Notes: generated from the sequence alone by a model not told the origin. A stretch of 64,000 bases of DNA from Bifidobacterium pseudocatenulatum DSM 20438 = JCM 1200 = LMG 10505 (GCF_001025215.1 NZ_AP012330.1:682001-746000), one strand, 5' to 3'. Positions 16,395 to 26,031 are shown, numbered from the stretch's first letter. Numbers and translations: made by a program.

Positions 16395-17390
16395 ATGGCG
16401 GATATGACTTCAGGAAATACTGTTCCTGACCGTTACGTTGTGGTCATCGGTGGCATGAACATGGACATCTGTGGTAGACCGACGAGCACCGTAGTGGACC
16501 GAGACTCGAATCCGGGCGTCGTCAGCATGTCCGCAGGTGGTGTCGGGCAGAACATCGCACAGAACATGGCTCATCTGGGCATGCCGACATACCTGATCAC
16601 CGTCTACGGCGACGATGAAAACGGCAAGACCCTGGAACGTTCGTGCGCGGCCAACAACATCAATCTTGACTATGCCGCACAGCTGGAAGGACGCCGTTCT
16701 TCCACCTACATGTTCATCACCGATGATACGGGCGATCTGCTGGTGGCCGTCAACGACATGGAAATCTGCAAGGAAATCAATCCGGCATTCCTCGAATCTC
16801 GCCTCGACTTCATCAACGGTGCCGCCATCTGCCTGCTTGACGCCAATCTTGAACCGGAAACCATGGCATGGATTGGCGAACACGTCACCGCGCCACTGTT
16901 CGGAGACACCGTTTCCACAGTCAAAGCGCACCGTTTCGACACGATCCTCAACAAGATGACCGTGCTCAAGCCGAATGATTTGGAAGCATCCGTACTCACC
17001 GGCATCGGTATCGCCGACCAGTATTCGGCAGGTGCCGCAGCGAAGACCTTGCTCGACAGGGGCGTGAAGAACGTATTCATTTCATTGGGTGCCAACGGAA
17101 TCCTGTGCGCGAGACACGAAAACGACGAATACAGCTTCAAGCATGTGCCGCCATACCGTACCGAAATCGCCACGGCAAATGGGGCCGGAGATGCCGGCAT
17201 GGCAGCCATCACCTGGAGCTTCTTCGATAACCCCGATCGAGATCTTGAAGAAGTCGGCAAAATTGCGCAGGCAGCATCCAGCATCGCGCTCGAATGCACA
17301 AAAGCAGTGCCCGATATCACCGTGGAACGCATACGTAAGAAGATGTCCGGCGAGATCGAGCCGTTGCTCGACGAAGTGCGTACTGCCTGA
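16395..17390 (+). CDS. PfkB-family nucleoside kinase, pseudouridine-kinase-like
   Basis: This 331-residue kinase has the full PsuK-type order: Y-V-V-V-I-G-G-M-N-M-D-I, D-S-N-P-G, G-G-V-G-Q-N-I-A-Q-N-M-A-H-L-G, Y-G-D-D-E-N-G, D-L-L-V-A-V-N-D-M-E-I, L-K-P-N-D-L-E-A, and an intact catalytic A-N-G-A-G-D-A-G at about 261-268. The D-M-x-I and N-x-D features favour PsuK over ribokinase. PsuK phosphorylates the 5'-OH of pseudouridine, but no PsuG glycosidase lies in this operon; a nucleoside hydrolase does, so the substrate may be another nucleoside. RBS TAGGAGG. Confidence 0.85.
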   Translation: MADMTSGNTVPDRYVVVIGGMNMDICGRPTSTVVDRDSNPGVVSMSAGGVGQNIAQNMAHLGMPTYLITVYGDDENGKTLERSCAANNINLDYAAQLEGRRSSTYMFITDDTGDLLVAVNDMEICKEINPAFLESRLDFINGAAICLLDANLEPETMAWIGEHVTAPLFGDTVSTVKAHRFDTILNKMTVLKPNDLEASVLTGIGIADQYSAGAAAKTLLDRGVKNVFISLGANGILCARHENDEYSFKHVPPYRTEIATANGAGDAGMAAITWSFFDNPDRDLEEVGKIAQAASSIALECTKAVPDITVERIRKKMSGEIEPLLDEVRTA

Positions 17391-17443
17391 ATTTTGCTAC
17401 ATCACACGTCCATCAACCCATACAAACACAAGGAGAACCGACA

Positions 17444-18139
17444 ATGGTAGTCAAGCAGATCTATTCTCTGATCGAATACGATGAGGCCGTCAAAACCATG
17501 GAGGCTGGTGCCGACAACATTGGACTGGTGCCGATGCAGAATGGTGGCGTTCCGGCACATCGCGTGCCAATCGAACGCGTGCACCGCATTTTCGACGAAT
17601 GCAAGCGTCGTGGCGTCACCTCCGTGGCCATCATGCTGACCAACGATCCCGACGAGATGATCGAGCTTGCCAGAGAGGTGCGGCCTGACATTCTGCATAT
17701 CGCAGGCGATGGGTACGCCGCAGATGAAGCATTCGCGGCCCGACTTAAGGAAGCCGCTCCGAACACCAAACTCATGCAGGCCGTGCTCGTTGACGATGAA
17801 TCCGCCGTCGACCGTGCCAAGAAGTACGCACAATACTGCGATCTCATCCTCACGGACTCCGGTCTGGCCCCCGACACCGGCATTGGTGCCAGCGGTCTGA
17901 CCCACGACTGGAGCATTGACGCCCGTATTGTGGCCGAATGCGGCAAACCGGTCATCATGGCTGGCGGTCTTGGACCAGACAATGTTGCCGAAGCCATCGA
18001 ACAGTGCAAGCCGTATGGCGTGGACTCCCTGACGAAGACCAGCATCAAATACGACGGCGGCTACATGGAGAAAGACATCGACAAGGTTCGTCAATTCTGC
18101 ATCAATGCCGACGCTGCGGCCGCAAAGATCGGACAGTGA
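17444..18139 (+). CDS. TrpF-like TIM-barrel isomerase without the catalytic Cys
   Basis: This 231-residue single-domain TIM barrel looks like phosphoribosylanthranilate isomerase. It has an early G-A-D-N-I-G-L-V, D-I-L-H-I-A-G-D on a middle strand and the phosphate-binding C-terminal V-I-M-A-G-G-L-G-P-D-N-V-A-E-A-I. In real TrpF the N-terminus is K-I-C-G with Cys as general base; here it is V-K-Q-I-Y-S, so the Cys is Tyr. The Asp-containing strand (L-I-L-T-D-S-G) is kept. It is co-transcribed with nucleoside genes, far from any trp gene. I infer an isomerase or lyase on a phosphoribosyl compound made by the upstream kinase. Confidence 0.75.
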   Translation: MVVKQIYSLIEYDEAVKTMEAGADNIGLVPMQNGGVPAHRVPIERVHRIFDECKRRGVTSVAIMLTNDPDEMIELAREVRPDILHIAGDGYAADEAFAARLKEAAPNTKLMQAVLVDDESAVDRAKKYAQYCDLILTDSGLAPDTGIGASGLTHDWSIDARIVAECGKPVIMAGGLGPDNVAEAIEQCKPYGVDSLTKTSIKYDGGYMEKDIDKVRQFCINADAAAAKIGQ

Positions 18140-18142
18140 CCG

Positions 18143-19306
18143 ATGGCTATGGAAGTCAAACTGCTGCAACCCGTCAAAGTGGTCTGCACTGACGATTTAG
18201 GGGAGACTCTGGTCGATATCATGCAGACCGCGGGCTATTCTCGTCCGCTGATGGTCACGGATTCCTTCGTCGGAAGCATGCCGCTGGTCGTTGCCGCACG
18301 TACCAAGCTTGAACAGGTCGGTGTCGATGTGGCGGTATTCGACCAGGTCAAGCCCGACCCGCTTTGCGAAACCGTGGAATCCGGCGTCGAAGCATTCGAA
18401 GCGCATAAGGCTGACAGCATCATCGCCATCGGCGGTGGCAGTTCCATGGATGTTGCCCGAGGCATCAACATCGTGCGTGTCAACGGCGGATCCATCATCG
18501 AATACACCGATCCAGCCAAGCCGATCGCACCATGCAACGGTATGATCGCAGTTCCGACCACCGCCGGCACCGGCAGCGAAATGTCCAACGCGCTGGTGGT
18601 CACCGAAGGATCCACCGGTCGTAAACTCGCGGTGCTTGCCGATCCGGCAGTCAGCGAATATGCCGTGCTGAACGCGGATCTCATGCTGACACTGCCCGCA
18701 AAAATGACCATCGCTTGCGGACTTGACGCATTCTGCCACGCCGCGGAAGGATACCTTTCCCGAATGGCAAGTCCGGTCACGGATGCCATTTGCGAAAAAG
18801 CGATGTTCCTGCTGTACAACTATCTGCCGCGTGCTGTGGCAAACGGTCAGGATCGTGAAGCCAGGGAACGTGTGATGGTCGCGTCGACGCTTGCAGGATG
18901 GATGCTGAACAATGCGGGAACCATTGCGGGGCATTCCATCGCACACGTGCTCGGAGCGAAATACCACATCGTGCACGGTGAAGCCGTTGGCTACGCGTTG
19001 CCGGCGGTTATGGAGTTCGTTGCTCCCGTACGTGCGCATAAGGTTCGTGAGATCGGTCAGATTCTAGGTGCGGTCTACCCGGAAAATGCGCCGGACGAGC
19101 AGGTTGCGATTATCGCAAGCAGAGCGTTCAAGGATTTCCGCGACCGCATGCTCGGTCTGCATCCTGTTGAGGATTACGGCATCAGCGTTGAAGAACTCGT
19201 TTCCAATGCGCAGGCCGTAGTTGACGAGCGTTTTGCAGGAAACACACCTCGTGACATCGATCTTCAGGCAGCCGAACAACTGCTCGAAGGTTTCGGAAGT
19301 CGCTGA
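18143..19306 (+). CDS. Iron-containing (group III) alcohol dehydrogenase
   Basis: This 387-residue dehydrogenase has the NAD-binding motif G-G-G-S-S-M-D-V-A-R-G at about 97-107, the T-T-A-G-T-G-S-E motif, and the metal-binding set G-L-D-A-F-C-H-A-A-E and G-H-S-I-A-H-V-L-G-A-K-Y-H-I-V-H-G. All expected Asp/His ligands are present. The family includes lactaldehyde reductase, propanediol and butanol dehydrogenases and maleylacetate reductase. In this operon a carbonyl or polyol step downstream of a ribose-derived sugar is plausible but unproven. It starts 3 bases after the previous stop. Confidence 0.9.
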   Translation: MAMEVKLLQPVKVVCTDDLGETLVDIMQTAGYSRPLMVTDSFVGSMPLVVAARTKLEQVGVDVAVFDQVKPDPLCETVESGVEAFEAHKADSIIAIGGGSSMDVARGINIVRVNGGSIIEYTDPAKPIAPCNGMIAVPTTAGTGSEMSNALVVTEGSTGRKLAVLADPAVSEYAVLNADLMLTLPAKMTIACGLDAFCHAAEGYLSRMASPVTDAICEKAMFLLYNYLPRAVANGQDREARERVMVASTLAGWMLNNAGTIAGHSIAHVLGAKYHIVHGEAVGYALPAVMEFVAPVRAHKVREIGQILGAVYPENAPDEQVAIIASRAFKDFRDRMLGLHPVEDYGISVEELVSNAQAVVDERFAGNTPRDIDLQAAEQLLEGFGSR

Positions 19307-19311
19307 TATCA

Positions 19312-19329
19312 AAGGCCATTGCCGGCCTT
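19312..19329 (+). other. Small intergenic hairpin in the nucleoside operon
   Basis: AAGGCC (19312-19317), loop ATTGCC, GGCCTT (19324-19329) just after the dehydrogenase stop. There is no U-tract. It is likely an RNA-processing or 3'-stabilising hairpin that lets downstream expression differ. Confidence 0.4.
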
Positions 19330-19421
19330 GCAACAAGTTGTGTGACCGATGAGCCGGAGTCAGTCAATCGTCGACCACCTCATTATCGGTTCAAAGTTGG
19401 AGCACATAAGGAGGAACCATA

Positions 19422-20363
19422 ATGTCCAAGAAAATCATCCTTGATTGCGATCCGGGACATGATGACGCCGTCGCCATCCTGCTTGCCGTGGGCAATCCCA
19501 ATATCGATCTGCTGGGCGTCACCACGGTAGGCGGCAATCAGAGCCTTGACAAGGTGACCTACAACGCCCGTGCAGTGCTGGAAAAGGCGCATGCCACCGA
19601 CGTGCCGGTGCATGCCGGATGTGACCGTCCGCTGGTGCGCAAGCAGGAAGTGGCAGCTTCCATTCACGGCGAAACCGGTCTTGACGGCGTTGAACTGCCT
19701 GAACCCAGCCGTCCGCTGGAAGCCGGACATGCCGTCAACTGGATTATCGACACCATTATGAGCAACGAGCCAGGCACCATCACTCTGGTGCCGACCGGAC
19801 CGCTGACCAACATTGCCATGGCTGCCCGCATGGAGCCGCGCATTGTTGAACGTGTCAAGGAAGTCGTGCTTATGGGCGGCGGATACCATGTGGGCAACTG
19901 GAGTGCCGTGGCCGAGTTCAACATCAAGGTCGATCCGGAAGCCGCTCACATCGTGTTCAATGAAGCCTGGCCGATCACCATGGTCGGATTGGATCTGACG
20001 CATCAGGCATTGTGCACGCCCGAAGTGCAGCAGCGTATCGAAGGCGTTGGCACTGATCTCGCCAAGTTCGTGTCTGGTCTGATGGACTTCTTCCGCAAGA
20101 CCTATCAAGACAATCAAGATTTCATCGATCCTCCGGTCCATGATCCGTGCACGGTGGCATACCTCATTGATCCGAGCGTCATGACTACCCGTCGTTGCCC
20201 GGTTGATGTCGAAATCCATGGAGATCTCACACTTGGCATGACCGTCGCCGACCTGCGAGGTCCAGAGCCGAGCGCCGAAGAATGCCACACCCAGGTTGCA
20301 GTCAAGCTTGATTTCAACAAATTCTGGGATTTGGTAACCGACGCAATCAAGACCATCGGCTGA
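19422..20363 (+). CDS. Ribonucleoside hydrolase (RihA/RihB type)
   Basis: This 313-residue enzyme hydrolyses the N-glycosidic bond of nucleosides to ribose and base. It has the Ca-binding N-terminal D-C-D-P-G-H-D-D-A at about 8-16, T-G-P-L-T-N-I-A at about 126, M-G-G-G-Y at about 150, N-I-K-V-D-P-E-A-A and the C-terminal V-H-D-P-C-T-V-A-Y containing the His/Asp pair near 240. Features fit the pyrimidine-preferring CU-NH subgroup, without proof. RBS AAGGAGG. The stop is 32 bases before the MFS transporter. Confidence 0.92.
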   Translation: MSKKIILDCDPGHDDAVAILLAVGNPNIDLLGVTTVGGNQSLDKVTYNARAVLEKAHATDVPVHAGCDRPLVRKQEVAASIHGETGLDGVELPEPSRPLEAGHAVNWIIDTIMSNEPGTITLVPTGPLTNIAMAARMEPRIVERVKEVVLMGGGYHVGNWSAVAEFNIKVDPEAAHIVFNEAWPITMVGLDLTHQALCTPEVQQRIEGVGTDLAKFVSGLMDFFRKTYQDNQDFIDPPVHDPCTVAYLIDPSVMTTRRCPVDVEIHGDLTLGMTVADLRGPEPSAEECHTQVAVKLDFNKFWDLVTDAIKTIG

Positions 20364-20395
20364 AAGAAGAGAAAGATAAGTAAAGGGGTGCTCTA

Positions 20396-21811
20396 ATGAC
20401 AGAGACCAAAAACAGCAAAATGCTCGACGAAGGCGGCAAGTCCGTCGTCGCATTGATGGCAGCATTGATGGCAGCCATCTTCGCGTTCCAGCTCAACGCG
20501 TCCATGCTTTCGCCTGCATTGACGACCATGCGTGTTGAACTCAACACCACCGATGCGCAGATTGGCTTGACCCAGACGGTGTTCTTCACCTCGTGCGCAG
20601 TGTTCTCGCTGTTCCTGCCGCGACTCGGCGATTTGATCGGTCGCAAGAAAGTGCTGCTTGGCATTCTTGTGCTTACCGCTTTGGGCTGCGTGGTTTCCGC
20701 GCTCGCGGTCAACGTGCCGATGCTGATGATCGGTCGTGTGATTCAGGGTGTTGCCGGTCCGATTGTGCCGATGACGCTGATCATGCTGCACGCCAAGGTT
20801 ACTGAAGATAAGAAGTACGCCAAGCTCATGGCTATTCTGACTTCCGTTAATGGTGGCATCGGCGGTGTCGACGCTATTCTTGGCGGCTGGCTTGCTGGCA
20901 CGTTCGGTTTCCGTTCCGTGTTCTGGGTCATGGTTGGCGTTGCGGTGCTTGCCATTGTGCTTGTGTTCGTGTATGCGGAAGAATCCACCGCTTCCGAGAC
21001 TCCGAAGATGGATTGGGCTGGCGTGGTTTCCCTTGCCGCCGCATTCTTGGCCGCATATCTGGCCATCAACGAGATTCAGAAGCTGGGCTCCGCCAATTGG
21101 GCGCTGGTCGCTGTCGAAATCGTTATTGCAGCCGTGCTGTTCGTGGTGTTCTGGAATGTTGAGAAGCGTCAGAAGGCTCCGATGGTCACCACGCATTACC
21201 TCAAGCAGCGTCGTACTTGGGGTCTGCTGCTGACCACCCTGCTTACCATGACCGGCGTGTTCGCCATCATGAACGGTATCGTGCCTGCTCTCGCTCAGGA
21301 TACCGAAGTCGGCGCCGGCATGAGCGCCAGCGTGGTATCGTTCGCCACCCTGACTCCGTATGCGTTGATCGGTCTCGCATTCGGTCCGGTCGCAGGCGTG
21401 CTCGCTTCGAAGTTCGGCTACCGTGCGGTGCTGCGTACTGGCTTGATTGTCTCTGTTGTGGGCGTGCTGTTCGGCATCTTCGTGTGCAACGTTCCGAGCA
21501 TCTGGGCACTTGTGGTCATGTCTTTGGCTTTGGGTGTTTCCTACGCAGGTACTGCCAACATCATGCTGAACGGTCTGGGCATCGTGCTCTCTCCGGAAGA
21601 CAATCCGGGCTACCTGCCTGGTCTGAACTCCGGTGCATTCAACCTGGGTGCCGGTCTGAGTTATGCAGTGCTGTACGCTGCTCAGAACGCGTTCACCGCA
21701 TCCGGCGGTGCGACCAGCGGCTACATCGCAGCCATGGTTGGCGGTGTGATTCTGCTCGGCCTCGCGTTCTGCGCATCCCTGCTCATTCCGAAGCCGGGAG
21801 AGCAGAAGTAA
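20396..21811 (+). CDS. MFS transporter (DHA2-like), probable nucleoside or product permease
   Basis: This 471-residue protein is predicted to have 12-14 transmembrane helices. It carries the MFS motif A variant G-D-L-I-G-R-K-K-V (about 83-91) and motif R-V-I-Q-G-V-A-G-P-I-V-P. It is the last gene of the operon and the only transporter, so it likely imports the nucleoside substrate, though DHA2 relatives are often drug efflux pumps. A strong bidirectional terminator follows. Confidence 0.85.
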   Translation: MTETKNSKMLDEGGKSVVALMAALMAAIFAFQLNASMLSPALTTMRVELNTTDAQIGLTQTVFFTSCAVFSLFLPRLGDLIGRKKVLLGILVLTALGCVVSALAVNVPMLMIGRVIQGVAGPIVPMTLIMLHAKVTEDKKYAKLMAILTSVNGGIGGVDAILGGWLAGTFGFRSVFWVMVGVAVLAIVLVFVYAEESTASETPKMDWAGVVSLAAAFLAAYLAINEIQKLGSANWALVAVEIVIAAVLFVVFWNVEKRQKAPMVTTHYLKQRRTWGLLLTTLLTMTGVFAIMNGIVPALAQDTEVGAGMSASVVSFATLTPYALIGLAFGPVAGVLASKFGYRAVLRTGLIVSVVGVLFGIFVCNVPSIWALVVMSLALGVSYAGTANIMLNGLGIVLSPEDNPGYLPGLNSGAFNLGAGLSYAVLYAAQNAFTASGGATSGYIAAMVGGVILLGLAFCASLLIPKPGEQK

Positions 21812-21841
21812 TCAATATAAGCTTGCCTGTGTTGTGTGATT

Positions 21842-21905
21842 AAAAAACGGCGGTTTTGCAGTCGGACTCCTCTCTGTCCGACCACAAAACCGCCGTCCTT
21901 TTTAT
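21842..21905. terminator. Bidirectional terminator between nucleoside operon and purD
   Basis: ACGGCGGTTTTG (21847-21858) pairs with CAAAACCGCCGT (21885-21896). An inner stem GTCGGAC/GTCCGAC is present, an A-run lies on the left and a TTTTT run on the right, so it serves both strands. Confidence 0.9.
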
Positions 21906-21966
21906 ATATATGATTGCGATTGTATGGTTACAGACATTTCTGATGGTATGCAATCGCTGGGTGCAT

Positions 21967-23229
21967 TCAGATGTTCAGTGCCTTGGCGCCGATGTCGTGA
22001 CGGTAGAACATGCCCTTGGTATCGAGCTGGTCGATAATCGCATACACCTTGTCTTGAGCGGCCTTGATGTCGGCTGCGGAGGTTTCCACCAACAGCACGC
22101 GGCCGGAATTGGCGACCAGACCTTCTTCGCTACGAGCCACGCCAGCGTAATAGACGTGGGAATCCTCATCGACTGGAATCTCAGGAATCGCAGCGCCCTT
22201 GATCACATCGACAGGGTAGCCGTCGGCGGCGAGCACCACACCAAGCGTGGCGTTGTCATTATCCCAAGTGAACTCCGGAGTCTCGCCATTGAGCAGAGCG
22301 CTGATGCCGGCGCCGAGATCAGACGTGAGCTTCGGCAGCACGACTTCCGTTTCCGGATCGCCGAAACGAGCATTGAACTCGATAACCTTCGGACCATCCG
22401 CGGTGGCGATCAAGCCAGCGTACAGAATGCCCGTGAACGGCGTACCCTCATCGGACATAGCCTGCACGGTCGGCTTCACAATGGTTTCGATAGCGGTGTC
22501 AACCACATCCTGACCGATCTGCGGAACGGGACTGTACGCACCCATGCCACCGGTGTTCGGACCCTTATCGCCATCATAAGCGCGCTTATGATCCTGAGAA
22601 ATCGGCATCGGCCAGAAATCGGTGCCATTCACAAAACTCATCAGCGAGAACTCCTGACCCTCCAAGAAGTCCTCGATAACGACCTTCGCGCCGGCGTTGC
22701 CGAAACGATGGTCGACGAAAATATCTTCAAGAGCGGCGATGGCGGTTTCCTCATCCATGGCAACGGTCACGCCCTTGCCGGCGGCCAAGCCGTCAGCCTT
22801 GATCACAATCGGAGCGCCATGCTCACGAACATAAGTCGTGGAACGCTCCAAATCGCTGAACGTTTGATACCTTGCGGTCGGAATGCTGTGACGTTCCATC
22901 AGCTGCTTGGCGAAATCCTTGGACCCCTCGATCTGTGCGGCGGCCTTGCTCGGACCGAACGCCTTGATGCCAGCCTGAGCGAAATCGTCAACGATGCCCT
23001 CGATAAGCGGCACTTCCGGACCGACGAACACCCAGTCATAGCCGTTGTTCTTTACGAAATCAATCAGCGCGGCATGATTGGACGGGCTGATTTGCGTGAT
23101 GCGGATGCCGTCAAGCTCCATACCTGGATTGCCCGGAGCCACTGTGACCTCGCTGACGCTGCTGCCACGCATAAGCGCATGAGCGATGGCATGCTCGCGT
23201 GCGCCGGAACCAATGACCAGAACCTTCAT
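21967..23229 (-). CDS. purD: Phosphoribosylamine-glycine ligase PurD
   Basis: PurD (420 residues) is an ATP-grasp ligase making GAR from phosphoribosylamine, glycine and ATP. It starts M-K-V-L-V-I-G-S-G-A-R-E-H-A-I-A. It has the ATP-grasp G-L-A-A-G-K-G-V and R-F-G-D-P-E-T-E-V, then the PurD C-terminal domain. RBS AGGAGG is upstream. A terminator (23289-23319) separates it from purM, so it has its own promoter or depends on read-through. Confidence 0.97.
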   Translation of the reverse strand: MKVLVIGSGAREHAIAHALMRGSSVSEVTVAPGNPGMELDGIRITQISPSNHAALIDFVKNNGYDWVFVGPEVPLIEGIVDDFAQAGIKAFGPSKAAAQIEGSKDFAKQLMERHSIPTARYQTFSDLERSTTYVREHGAPIVIKADGLAAGKGVTVAMDEETAIAALEDIFVDHRFGNAGAKVVIEDFLEGQEFSLMSFVNGTDFWPMPISQDHKRAYDGDKGPNTGGMGAYSPVPQIGQDVVDTAIETIVKPTVQAMSDEGTPFTGILYAGLIATADGPKVIEFNARFGDPETEVVLPKLTSDLGAGISALLNGETPEFTWDNDNATLGVVLAADGYPVDVIKGAAIPEIPVDEDSHVYYAGVARSEEGLVANSGRVLLVETSAADIKAAQDKVYAIIDQLDTKGMFYRHDIGAKALNI

Positions 23230-23288
23230 GTTTCCTCCTGTTATGTCCCTTTTGGGAAAATCCTATGTTCAGGAAAGTCTTCGGAAAT

Positions 23289-23319
23289 AAAAGGGGGTGG
23301 CCGTTATGGCTCACCCCCA
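23289..23319 (-). terminator. Intrinsic terminator after purM
   Basis: On the minus strand GGGGGTGAGCC and GGCCACCCCC form a stem with loop ATAAC, followed by TTTT. It lies between purM and purD. Confidence 0.75.
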
Positions 23320-23328
23320 TATATGTAT

Positions 23329-24363
23329 TTACTGCAGTTCGACGTCGCTATTGGTCTTCTTGACGATATTGCCGAGCACATAACCGGCTTCGCCATTGGA
23401 CTTGAGCAATTCCATGGTCTTATCAGCATCTTCGGCGTTGACTGCCAGCACCATGCCAATACCCATATTGAAGATGTTGAACATTTCCATATGATCGATT
23501 TCGCCGGCCTTCTCGAGCACATCGAAAATCGGCAGCACCGGCCAAGAGCCGAGATTGATGTGCGCAGCCAAGCCGTCCGGAATCATACGCGGAATGTTTT
23601 CGATGAAGCCGCCGCCGGTGATATGGGCGACGCCCTTGACCACGCCGGCCTTGAATAGCGGGGAAAGGGCCTTCACATAGATCTTCGTCGGGGTAAGGAG
23701 TACGTCGCCGAGCTTTTCGCCATCAAGTTCGTCAAGTACGGTGTCGACCGTGTAGCCGGCCTTCTCGAACAGGGCCTTGCGTACCAGAGAGAAGCCGTTG
23801 GAATGCACGCCGGTGGACGGCAAGCCAATGAGTACATCGCCTTCAGCGATGGTGGAGCCGTCCACGATTGCGGACTTCTCGGCAACGCCGACCGCGAAAC
23901 CGGCCAGATCGTACTCGTCTTCGTCATACATGCCCGGCATTTCAGCGGTTTCGCCACCGATCAGACCGGAACCAGCCTGTACGCAGCCGTCGGCAACGCC
24001 AGCCACAACCTGCTCGAGCAGTGCTGGATCGTTCTTGCCACAGGCGATGTAATCCAGGAAGAACAACGGTTCCGCACCTTGAGCGGCAATATCGTTAACG
24101 CACATGGCTACACAGTCAATGCCGATGGTGTTGTGCTTGTTGGCCATTTTGGCAACGACCAGCTTGGTACCGACGCCATCGGTGCCGGAAATCAGTACCG
24201 GCTCCTTGTATCCGAGGGAAGCCAGATCGAACAGGCCGCCGAAGCCGCCAATACCGCCGACTACGCCCGGACGGTTGGTGCGAGCCACATGGGACTTGAT
24301 GCGCTTGACGACTTCGTAACCGGCCTCAACGCTCACGCCGGCTTCTTCATATGCTTTTGGCAT
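23329..24363 (-). CDS. purM: Phosphoribosylformylglycinamidine cyclo-ligase PurM
   Basis: PurM (344 residues) closes FGAM to AIR with ATP. Diagnostic features are [12 protein letters not shown] near the N-terminus, [14 protein letters not shown] [22 protein letters not shown] and H-I-T-G-G-G-F. It lies 18 bases after purF on the same strand, so purF-purM is an operon. Confidence 0.97.
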   Translation of the reverse strand: MPKAYEEAGVSVEAGYEVVKRIKSHVARTNRPGVVGGIGGFGGLFDLASLGYKEPVLISGTDGVGTKLVVAKMANKHNTIGIDCVAMCVNDIAAQGAEPLFFLDYIACGKNDPALLEQVVAGVADGCVQAGSGLIGGETAEMPGMYDEDEYDLAGFAVGVAEKSAIVDGSTIAEGDVLIGLPSTGVHSNGFSLVRKALFEKAGYTVDTVLDELDGEKLGDVLLTPTKIYVKALSPLFKAGVVKGVAHITGGGFIENIPRMIPDGLAAHINLGSWPVLPIFDVLEKAGEIDHMEMFNIFNMGIGMVLAVNAEDADKTMELLKSNGEAGYVLGNIVKKTNSDVELQ

Positions 24364-24381
24364 ATCAAACCTTTCTAGGGT

Positions 24382-25896
24382 TCAGTGTTCTTCTTGGGGT
24401 GAAGTGGTGGTGTATTCGTTGCCTTCGTACTTGCTCTTATACAGGGCGAATTCAGGCAGACGCACGCGATCTTCTGGGGTGAGGGACTTCAAAAAATCAC
24501 TTTCATAATCGTCGAGTGCGGTCGGGTAGTCGCCATTGAAGTAGGCCACGCACAAACCGCCATACGGGGCGTCCGCGCCTAATCCAATGGACTCGACCAA
24601 ACCGTCAAGCGAAAGGAACGCCAACGAGTCGGCGCCGATGAAATCGCGAATTTCCTCAACGGACTTCTTTGCGGCGATCAGTTCCTTGGTGGTGGAAATG
24701 TCGATGCCGTAGAAGCACGGGTACTTCAGCGGCGGCGAGCTGATACGCATGTGCACTTCGGCGGCGCCAGCTTCCTTCAGCAGCTGTACGATGCGCTTGG
24801 ACGTGGTACCGCGCACGATGGAATCGTCGATAACGATCACGCGCTTGCCTTTGACCACGCCGCGCACGGCGGACAGCTTCATGCGCACGCCCTGCTCGCG
24901 CAGTTCCTGCGTCGGCTGGATGAAGGTTCGAGCCACATACTGGTTCTTGATCAGGCCCATCTCGTTTGGCAGACCAGCTTCTTCCGCATAGCCGGAGGCC
25001 GCGGACAGCGAGGAATTCGGCACGCCAATGACCATATCGGCATCGACCGGCGATTCTTGGGCCAGACGCGCACCCATACGCTTGCGGGCGGAATGCACGT
25101 TTACGCCGTAAATGTCGGAATCGGGGCGTGCGAAGTAGATGAATTCCATCGAGCAGATGGCCAACTGGGTCTGATTGGTGTACTGCACGATCTTGTAGCC
25201 GTGATCGTCGATAACCACGATTTCGCCCGGGCGAATATTGCGCACCAATTCGGCGCCGACAACGTCAAGCGCGCAGGTTTCGGAAGCGAGCACATAAGCG
25301 CCGTTTTTCATCTTGCCGAGGGAAAGCGGGCGGAAACCGTTCGGATCAAGCGCGCCGATCATGGCGTCTTCGGTCATGATCAGGTAGGCGAAACCGCCAT
25401 GCACGGTGTTGAGCGCTTCCTTGAGCTTGTCCATGAACGTACGCTGTGTGGAGCGGCGCAACAGGTGCATCAACACTTCGGTGTCGGAATTGGAGTGGAA
25501 GATTGCGCCTTCGTCTTCCAACTGACGCCTCAGAGTCGGGCAGTTCGTCAGATTGCCATTGTGGCACAAGGCCATATCGCCGTCATGGAAGCGGAAGATG
25601 AATGGCTGGATGTTGTCGGTGCCGCCTGAACCGGCAGTGGCGTAACGCACATGGCCGATCGCCTTGTCTCCCTTCAGGCGTTCGATTTCGCGTTCGTCGC
25701 CGAACACTTGGGTCAACAGACCCGTTCCGCGATGACCGATGAGATGACCGTTATCGTTCGAGACAATGCCGGCGCCTTCCTGACCACGATGCTGCAGCGC
25801 GTGCAGGCCGAAGTAGGTGAGTCGGGCGGCGTCCGGGTGACCCCAAACGCCAAAAATACCGCATTCCTCGTGGATGTCTTCGAGTTCAGCTGACAA
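24382..25896 (-). CDS. purF: Amidophosphoribosyltransferase PurF
   Basis: PurF (504 residues) commits PRPP to purine synthesis. The N-terminal Ntn-type glutaminase has E-E-C-G-I-F-G-V at about 10-17; the Cys becomes residue 1 after loss of an 11-residue propeptide, as in B. subtilis PurF. The PRTase site [13 protein letters not shown] is at about 355-367. Cysteines at K-Y-P-C-F-Y-G and G-L-C-V-A-Y fit the Fe-S ligand positions of Bacillus-type PurF. The upstream block at 25950-25969 is shared with purC. Confidence 0.97.
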   Translation of the reverse strand: MSAELEDIHEECGIFGVWGHPDAARLTYFGLHALQHRGQEGAGIVSNDNGHLIGHRGTGLLTQVFGDEREIERLKGDKAIGHVRYATAGSGGTDNIQPFIFRFHDGDMALCHNGNLTNCPTLRRQLEDEGAIFHSNSDTEVLMHLLRRSTQRTFMDKLKEALNTVHGGFAYLIMTEDAMIGALDPNGFRPLSLGKMKNGAYVLASETCALDVVGAELVRNIRPGEIVVIDDHGYKIVQYTNQTQLAICSMEFIYFARPDSDIYGVNVHSARKRMGARLAQESPVDADMVIGVPNSSLSAASGYAEEAGLPNEMGLIKNQYVARTFIQPTQELREQGVRMKLSAVRGVVKGKRVIVIDDSIVRGTTSKRIVQLLKEAGAAEVHMRISSPPLKYPCFYGIDISTTKELIAAKKSVEEIRDFIGADSLAFLSLDGLVESIGLGADAPYGGLCVAYFNGDYPTALDDYESDFLKSLTPEDRVRLPEFALYKSKYEGNEYTTTSPQEEH

Positions 25897-25949
25897 GCCA
25901 AAGCTCCTTCCAAAACCATGGAGACAAGGGGTTCGCTACCGTTCAACCC

Positions 25950-25969
25950 TACCAACCGGAGGCTACAAT
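25950..25969 (-). promoter_or_regulatory. Candidate pur control element upstream of purF
   Basis: Read on the minus strand it is ATTGTAGCCTCCGGTTGGTA, 54 bases before the purF start. The same block, with one base different, precedes purC at 32794-32813 at 61 bases. It probably spans a promoter/operator controlling purine genes. Confidence 0.6.
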
Positions 25970-26017
25970 TGGCGGTTTTCGTGGAGTCCTTAGGGGCACT
26001 TGGCATGTCGGGTGTGT

Positions 26018-26031
26018 CGAACAATTGTTCG
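26018..26031 (+). promoter_or_regulatory. LexA (SOS) box upstream of the umuC-like gene
   Basis: CGAACAATTGTTCG is a perfect match to the Gram-positive/actinobacterial LexA operator CGAAC-N4-GTTCG. It lies 127 bases upstream of the polymerase start. Confidence 0.88.

Noticed and set aside
21856..23658. Plus-strand open frame of 600 codons
   Set aside because: Antisense to purD; the minus-strand product has full PurD motifs.
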